From Stratiolaelaps scimitus (taxonomy: Eukaryota > Arthropoda > Arachnida > Mesostigmata > Laelapidae): 64,000 nucleotides of DNA. Of the stretch, positions 58,626-64,000 are shown one piece after another; position 1 is the stretch's first letter; each line of letters begins with the position of its first letter. The position numbers and the translations under genes are program-made. The notes under the pieces are model-generated. The model ran no database searches and was not told the DNA's origin. It saw only the letters and a list, made by a program, of their open reading frames with translations. The stretch is taken from the NCBI GenBank assembly GCA_019614645.1, contig JABWDB010000021.1, forward strand, positions 4,883,501 through 4,947,500, read 5' to 3'.

Positions 58626-58665
58626 TTTAGGTTGAGCCTAGGGTTTAGGCTCAGCGGTACCTAAA
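58626..58665. repeat. Two-tier hairpin
   Basis: TTTAGGT and ACCTAAA form an outer stem; TGAGCCTA and TAGGCTCA form an inner stem with a 5-nt loop. A 5-nt bulge sits on the 3' side. Confidence 0.85.
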
Positions 58666-61069
58666 CATCCTGTCGATTCTCCCTTCCGATTGCGTATTCC
58701 TGGCTAAATTCTGTTCATAGCATAGATAGGCCTCGGCCGCTCCAAGTTTGTCTTTCAGCCAGCCATGACCTTGCGCTTTCGTGGGAGCTAATACGGAGCT
58801 TAAGCGAAGCGCCGAGTGGAGGATGAAAGACGACGACCAAGTGGAAAATATAAATAGTGTCAGGAACAGCCCAAGATAAGGGGTAAGACACAAAGAGGTC
58901 GCAGCCGGTTGTGTTCAGTGTAAGCATGTTGATTTTTTTACTTGCACTCCATAGTCGACCACTGAGTGTGTGTGGATCTGCTACTCGTGTTCTCTCACGA
59001 CCCCATAAAGGATCACTGAAGGGACAGCCTCACGTGGTGAGGGCTTGACAACGAGGGCCTGAAAGGGGCGCAGACGACTTATTCGAATGCTGACGTGTTC
59101 ACGACGAACAATAACAATATGCTTTTACACATCTGAGAGAAAAGGTCTGAGAATATGTGCACTATGGCCTGATGTTCTCCATACAGCGAATCCCTCCCCC
59201 CGCCCGATACGTGCGGCGTCGACTTATTGGAGATGAAGAACGCGGCCAAGGGCCTCGGGGGAGTCTGGCAAGGGCGGAAGAGTAGAGGCGATCGACAAAA
59301 AAGGACCTTCTCATCGTCGTCATCAACATCGTCGTCGTTGTTGTTGTTGTCGTCGACATCTTGCTGAGGACAGGATAGCCGCGCCTGTGGCAATGGCCGG
59401 GGCCCGGCCTTGTGTAATCAACTAAAGTGTGCTATACATTGTCACCGCACCCTCGTTTAGTAACATCCCCCACCCACCCCCCCGTTCGCTCTTGTGTCCT
59501 TGTACAAACGCCCCTTTGCGCCCGGCCTCGCCTGATGCGAACTTTTAGCCTGTGATACTAGCGGCTGCAGGACCAACGCAAGCACGATCTGCCTCAGGTC
59601 ACAGCACTACTCGTTGCTTGCTTAGGAAGTCGTACCACGGACGACGTCTCACTCACTCTCGGGGTTCGCTGTGTTGGCCGCAGTCGAACTCGATCCCACA
59701 CTGTGAATGCTTGGTTAGTTCCATTGCTCCGTTGCCCGACATCCGTTTTCACCGTGGAATTATCGTGGAAAGTTGCCGCATTATATCGTGTGCCGCTTGG
59801 TTGACTTTGCTTAGCATTCAATTAGAAATAATAAATAGATGGAAAGTAAATAAGTGTGGTTTCCCTTGAGATTGTGCTTTAGTGAATATATATAGATATA
59901 TACCGGGGAAGAAGTGCTGCTTAACTTTGGAGCAAAATTGAACGTCATTGTCGGTCAACGACGTACAGTGGGAGGTGGTTATAGACAAGGATATGTACTA
60001 TGTGTATTAATGTGAATTTGCAAAATTAGCTGTGGAGTTGCTTTCGGGTTCCTTTTCATCTTTGGTATTGTCCAACTTCGTCGGTGAAAAAAGGCCACTT
60101 TTCTACGGGGCGGAGTCAATTAATCTGCGCGTATTATGTTCTATTATAGTCAAGGACAAACGTCCTTCGAAGATGAAGGCCGTACGCGATTGTCCATATG
60201 TGAACGTGTCCACTGGTACCACAAATGCTTTATTGTCCGCCAGCTGAAATCTCGTAATGGAATCTTGCACGCGTTGAGACTAAATCAATGGCGAATATAA
60301 ACCGACGATATTGAAATTTACTTTCAACGTAAGGCAGCGGGAAATATTGCTCTGCTCAACGTGATGATAGATTACCTCGTGCGCCGTTTACGGTGCCTAG
60401 CAACGACGGATGAATCGTCTTCGTTATCACCGGCCGTGTCTGTTCGCTATTTAAGACTCGGAACAATTAGTCCTAGCTCGAGATAGATAGCACTAATCGC
60501 GCGGCAGTCCGATCTGCTAAATGCGAGAGCCGTCTAATCACCACCCAAGGTGGTGCATTTATGTACATACACCAACTCGTTTGCCCACAATAGAGTTGCC
60601 CGTTGGCTCTCGTCTTTGTAAACCCATCGTTCATTGTTTGATTCGCACTAACAGATAGTCTCTTAGCCCGAGCTTAGAGAGAGGGGGAGGCTTTTGCAGA
60701 GCAGACAAAGCTCTATTCTGTCAGAATACGAAAATCGACACTTCGACACGCCACGACAGTGCCGCAGTGGTGGCGACGGCTGGCGATAGCATTGACAGCA
60801 GGAGTGTCTCTTCGCGCCCCCTGTTCTTTGTATACGTGTAGAAAGGTGTGATCCAAAAATTCGACTCCATTGCACGTTCGCTGGCTGGCTGGCTGCGCAA
60901 AACGTATGGTACATGACGATGGTGCCGTGGTGGTACAGCTAGCGAAGGCAAACCAAAGAAACGGCTGAAGCAAACGGCGGCCCAATGGTAGAGAGGACAA
61001 AGTATGTTGAGGATGCTTCTGTGCGTGGTCCGGGGGGTGAGGTGGCATTTGCGTGACTGTCAGGCTAAC

Positions 61070-61357
61070 TCAGGCGGCAGCAGCAGCGGCTCGTGCTCCG
61101 TAAAATGCCACCCCCGCGGACTCCCTCGCGGTTCCCGTTGCGCTCCGGTCCTGCAACGTGACGTGGCAATGTCGACTTGTCCGTTCAACCTGTACCCGGC
61201 AAGCGGGACTTCTGCGTGCGGCTGTGTCTGTGTGGAGACAGGGGCACGAATCTGTCTTGTGTGAATCTTCCCGAGCGCAAAGCAGCTCTAGGAGCGGCAG
61301 TAGCAGCAATAGAGAACGCTGGAGTATAACGACGGACTGCCGTCGCCGTAGTAGCAT
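61070..61357 (-). CDS. 95-aa ORF with signal-peptide-like start
   Basis: ATG-initiated minus-strand ORF beginning with basic residues, then a leucine core (SLLLLLPLLELLCA), then a Cys- and Arg-containing tail ending in A6. It overlaps the presumed 5' region of the plus-strand candidate at 61388, so the two compete. Confidence 0.15.
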   Translation of the reverse strand: MLLRRRQSVVILQRSLLLLLPLLELLCAREDSHKTDSCPCLHTDTAARRSPACRVQVERTSRHCHVTLQDRSATGTARESAGVAFYGARAAAAAA

Positions 61358-61387
61358 CTACTCGAACTCGAAACTCTGAGCAAAATT

Positions 61388-61535
61388 ATGGACTGGCAAA
61401 TTATCGGCCAAGCGAAGCGCCTTCGTGTTTCGCCTGCCTCTTCTTCTAGCTTCGGTTTTCCGACCTCACCCGCGGCAGATATCCTTGGTCCATGCTCTGC
61501 TGCTGCTGCTACTGCTTCCGGTGGCGCCATCGTCG
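61388..61535 (+). CDS. Candidate first coding exon, Ser/Ala-rich
   Basis: ATG after an A-rich leader (AGCAAAATT). The 49-codon frame runs to a good donor (GTCG then GTGAGA at 61536) and, unspliced, would stop at 61571-61573. The peptide begins MDWQIIGQAKRLRVSPASS, with a small basic patch, then Ser/Pro/Ala-rich sequence including A4. Composition is typical of a nuclear regulatory protein N terminus (inference). GC-rich sequence at 60.9-61.5 kb could be its promoter and 5' UTR. Not recognised. Confidence 0.35.
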
Positions 61536-62027
61536 GTGAGAAATATACTTGTGTTTGTGCCCAGCTAGGGTAAGGAGCAATTCGGCGAATATTAAATATT
61601 CACCTCGATGATAGCAGAGAAGGGGATAGATTTAGCAAGACGAGATTTACCGTGAAAAGACGCCCCTAGGAACAGCGAGGCAAGGTCGAGACGAGCACGG
61701 CACGTCGACAATGGGTTTACTGCCGATATCGAATGAACTTGATGAATTCGATGATGTCCCTCGAAGTGGAAGCGATATCGTTGCAAGGAGACGGGTCCCA
61801 CTCAGATCAGTCAGCCTAAAAAAGGAACGGTGTTGGACTGGTCAGTTGTCAACAAACAACAAGTCACGAGACGAGTGATCTGACGTCAACATATCGCGAA
61901 ACGCCACGCCGGTACAGTCGTGAATCCAGCCAAACTTAACCAGGATCATTCTGAGTTACCAATAGTCCAATAATCTCCTGGAATATCTGTGTGCTAAATC
62001 ATAAACATAACCGAATTCACTATAAAT

Positions 62028-62378
62028 CTATGTGGCAGTGCAGAGCAGGCGTAGTCTCGGAAAACAACTCTTTGCCAGCCACCAAGTCCGCCCGCTTTGC
62101 ACCGGCCACGTCCGCACGCGGAAAGTTGCCGCGGCGCCCGCCTTCACTCGTAGCGTTGTAGCCTGCGTGCAAATGGCATTGGCACGCACACCAGCACCGC
62201 AGACGGCGAAATGACTCTGCTGCCTTTGTTCTTGTCTTTGTTGCTGCGAATGAACGGAGGAAGCTAGCTGCTGTTGCTGCTGCTGGTGCTGCAGCGGCCG
62301 CTTCTGAGGGCAAATTTTGACGTCAGCTCGCTGATGGAATGCTTGTTGCCTATACGACGACATCGGGGATTCCGGCAC
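62028..62378 (-). CDS. Gln-rich open frame
   Basis: Minus-strand frame with an internal ATG giving MSSYRQQAFHQRADVKIC, then Gln-rich stretches (LQHQQQQQQ and HSQQQRQEQRQQS), then a more ordinary segment. Poly-Gln of this sort is common in arthropod regulatory proteins. It overlaps the 62264-62713 frame on the same strand; at most one is likely right. Confidence 0.22.
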   Translation of the reverse strand: MPESPMSSYRQQAFHQRADVKICPQKRPLQHQQQQQQLASSVHSQQQRQEQRQQSHFAVCGAGVRANAICTQATTLRVKAGAAATFRVRTWPVQSGRTWWLAKSCFPRLRLLCTAT

Positions 62379-62713
62379 GATCCACTACTCCACAACTCGA
62401 GCAAGGTGACGAGACGAAAGTCTACAAAGACGAAAAGAACGAAAGTAGGCGGGACAGCAGCATCCGATAATTCGAATGGTGCCACTACGTGTACGGAATC
62501 TATCAGCCGGTGACAGCTGGCCTCCTCCACTGGTGGATAGGCAGTGGGTGACAAACAGGCTGGAAGGTCCATGGCGGTAATGCGCTGCTGCCGGTGTGGC
62601 GGTTGCTTGTTCGCCACAGCTTGCTCTTTCTCTCGCTTGTACAATGGTAGAGCTTGACAAATCGAGGGGGAAGTGGGGGTATCGGAGCGGCTTTTTGTTA
62701 TGTGTTTCTTCAC
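62264..62713 (-). CDS. 150-codon open frame with perfect internal Kozak
   Basis: The minus-strand frame is open from 62713; the first ATG, at 62570-62572, has a near-ideal context (TTACCGCCATGG) and gives 102 aa beginning MDLPACLSPTAYPPVEE. A hydrophobic stretch (PPTFVLFVFVDFRLVTLL) sits mid-protein and the end is Ser-rich from (GCT)n. Not recognised. Confidence 0.25.
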   Translation of the reverse strand: MKKHITKSRSDTPTSPSICQALPLYKREKEQAVANKQPPHRQQRITAMDLPACLSPTAYPPVEEASCHRLIDSVHVVAPFELSDAAVPPTFVLFVFVDFRLVTLLELWSSGSCRNPRCRRIGNKHSISELTSKFALRSGRCSTSSSNSS

Positions 62714-64000
62714 AGGAAGAAGGTTTGTGTGTCTGTGTGAGTGTGTGTGTAGAACTGAGTAGATCTGTATAGAACTACTGTTGAAACTTTATCGCTAGAA
62801 GGCGAGTGGAGGTGACGTTCGTGGCTAAGGGCCTCACATCGAAAACCTTCCCACTTGATGTTGACACACAGGTACGACAGTGGCTTATAAGTTTGAAGTT
62901 AAGTCGTTTCTTCCCATTACCAGGAACCCCGACTATTTGTTCCTGCACAGTTTGCTCTCGTCGTCTACCGGGACAGGACATGGTTCAGGGTATCCGTTCT
63001 GGTGTTCTCTCACTCGATGGGGAATGCCTGACGTCTATAGCTTGTTCGTATCAGGCGCAATGTAGACACACTTTCTATTTTGCCTTTGATCGTGTGGTAT
63101 CGAGACACAGCTATCTCTTCTAACACCCATCGATAACGCCTCCGAAACGCGAGTCCTTGTTGCCGTACCTCCAAATACTATACGACGATGTACTATCCAT
63201 ATATAATGTATCATAGTCTCATTTGCGGAACGCATTGTGTCATATGATAAGGAATAGATAAGGAATTGAGCTTAATGAGAGGATTACGTGTTTGCAAAAT
63301 AAGGAAAATACATTTCTGCATCTCCTCAGCTATTCGTCAGTTGGGGGTGAACATCCAATGTTGTTCAGCTGGAATTTGTTGTTATCGATCTGCATACGCA
63401 GCGATATTGAACACGCTCAAGAATGGGTCCGATGAAGCTGTCAAAGGCTTATGAGCTAGTTTCGTCAAAATCCGAGATCTGGCAAATAGTCTAGGCTTGT
63501 TTGAGAACGAGCACGTTCTGTTCTAGCGAATCGCCCTGTACTCAATCTTCATCACGTCACTGACTCAATTTTGTCTCTACCTGGATCAGCCGTTAGCGGC
63601 GAGCTGCTCTCGTCAGTGGAGATATTATCTATAACGAATCTCCTTTCCTCTCTTGTGCGATATCGATGAGTCGAGGTAGATGGATTTTTCACATCGTCCA
63701 AGGGTCTAACTTACGAGGCCTTACTTTAATGCACGTGGCGATCGTATCTCCTGGCGGTACGCCCTTACCGCAGAAGCAACAAAATAGTTATACAAAGATT
63801 TTTTGCTTAAGAGGGAAAGTTGAATTAGTAACGAAAAACAAAAGTGACGCCCTTTCTTGCATCAACAGAGCAATTGTCTCACACTACTGGTTGCTAGTAA
63901 AACTAAACTACTTCGGGTTGATTTACCTCAATCACGGAACCGCATTGGTTACTGGTAGGTACTATTACCCAGACTAATATTGTTAAATATTAGGCAAAGA
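62714..64000. other. No gene recognised
   Basis: Open frames at 62806-63123 and 63666-63977 (+) have no recognisable features. The window ends inside unassigned sequence. Confidence 0.4.

Larger units (their letters stand above)
55808..61069. other. No gene recognised
   Basis: Holds TA microsatellites, the 20-bp match to the LINE end at 56671 and the two-tier hairpin at 58626. The 56950-57880 stretch has hardly any open frames. Confidence 0.5.

Noticed and set aside
59690..59712. Possible tRNA T-arm (GTGGGATCGAGTTCGAC on the minus strand)
   Set aside because: The T-loop consensus is not in register and no A-box is found at a suitable distance.

Overview
The window looks like nuclear DNA of an animal, most likely an arthropod and perhaps a chelicerate (mite or tick). 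The grounds are mid-range base composition with abundant (TA)n, (AAT)n, (AGC)n, (CT)n and poly-G tracts, no bacterial gene density, ORFs that are short and intron-broken at best, and a retrotransposon whose ORF1 resembles the gag-like proteins I associate with arthropod LINEs. Species assignment is inference.

The only unambiguous coding unit is a GC-rich, apparently full-length and intact non-LTR retrotransposon on the minus strand at about 48667-53130. It has two ORFs overlapping by ATGA. ORF1 (485 codons, three zinc knuckles) is of the type carried by I/Jockey/R1-like LINEs. ORF2 (989 codons) has an N-terminal C2H2 finger, a reverse transcriptase with a YMDD box, and a C-terminal CCHC plus RPDG...WDxTxxD nuclease (restriction-like endonuclease, R2-type). 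It has no apurinic endonuclease domain. Animal R2-group elements usually carry one ORF, so this two-ORF layout is the most notable thing in the window.

A second signal is a dispersed, tRNA-related short repeat (SINE-like) that I could align by eye at three places: about 28291-28440 (+), 33995-34083 (-), and a head-to-head inverted pair at 47808-47990 next to an 80-bp (TA)n tract. A separate A-box/B-box tRNA-like segment lies at 48389-48460, just beyond the LINE 3' end.

The remaining ~59 kb is mostly non-coding. I list short ORFs and exon-like segments that have some support (start context, splice-site consensus, signal peptide-like N terminus, phase compatibility). None matches a family I recognise and all are low confidence. 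Clusters of such segments lie at 14995-15222, 30266-32731 (minus), 37773-38400 (plus), 40507-44891 (plus), 45904-47080 (plus), 61388-61535 (plus) and 62028-62713 (minus). Transcript data would decide which are genes. Several perfect hairpins (42011-42054, 20652-20673, 38074-38097, 58626-58665) are also recorded.
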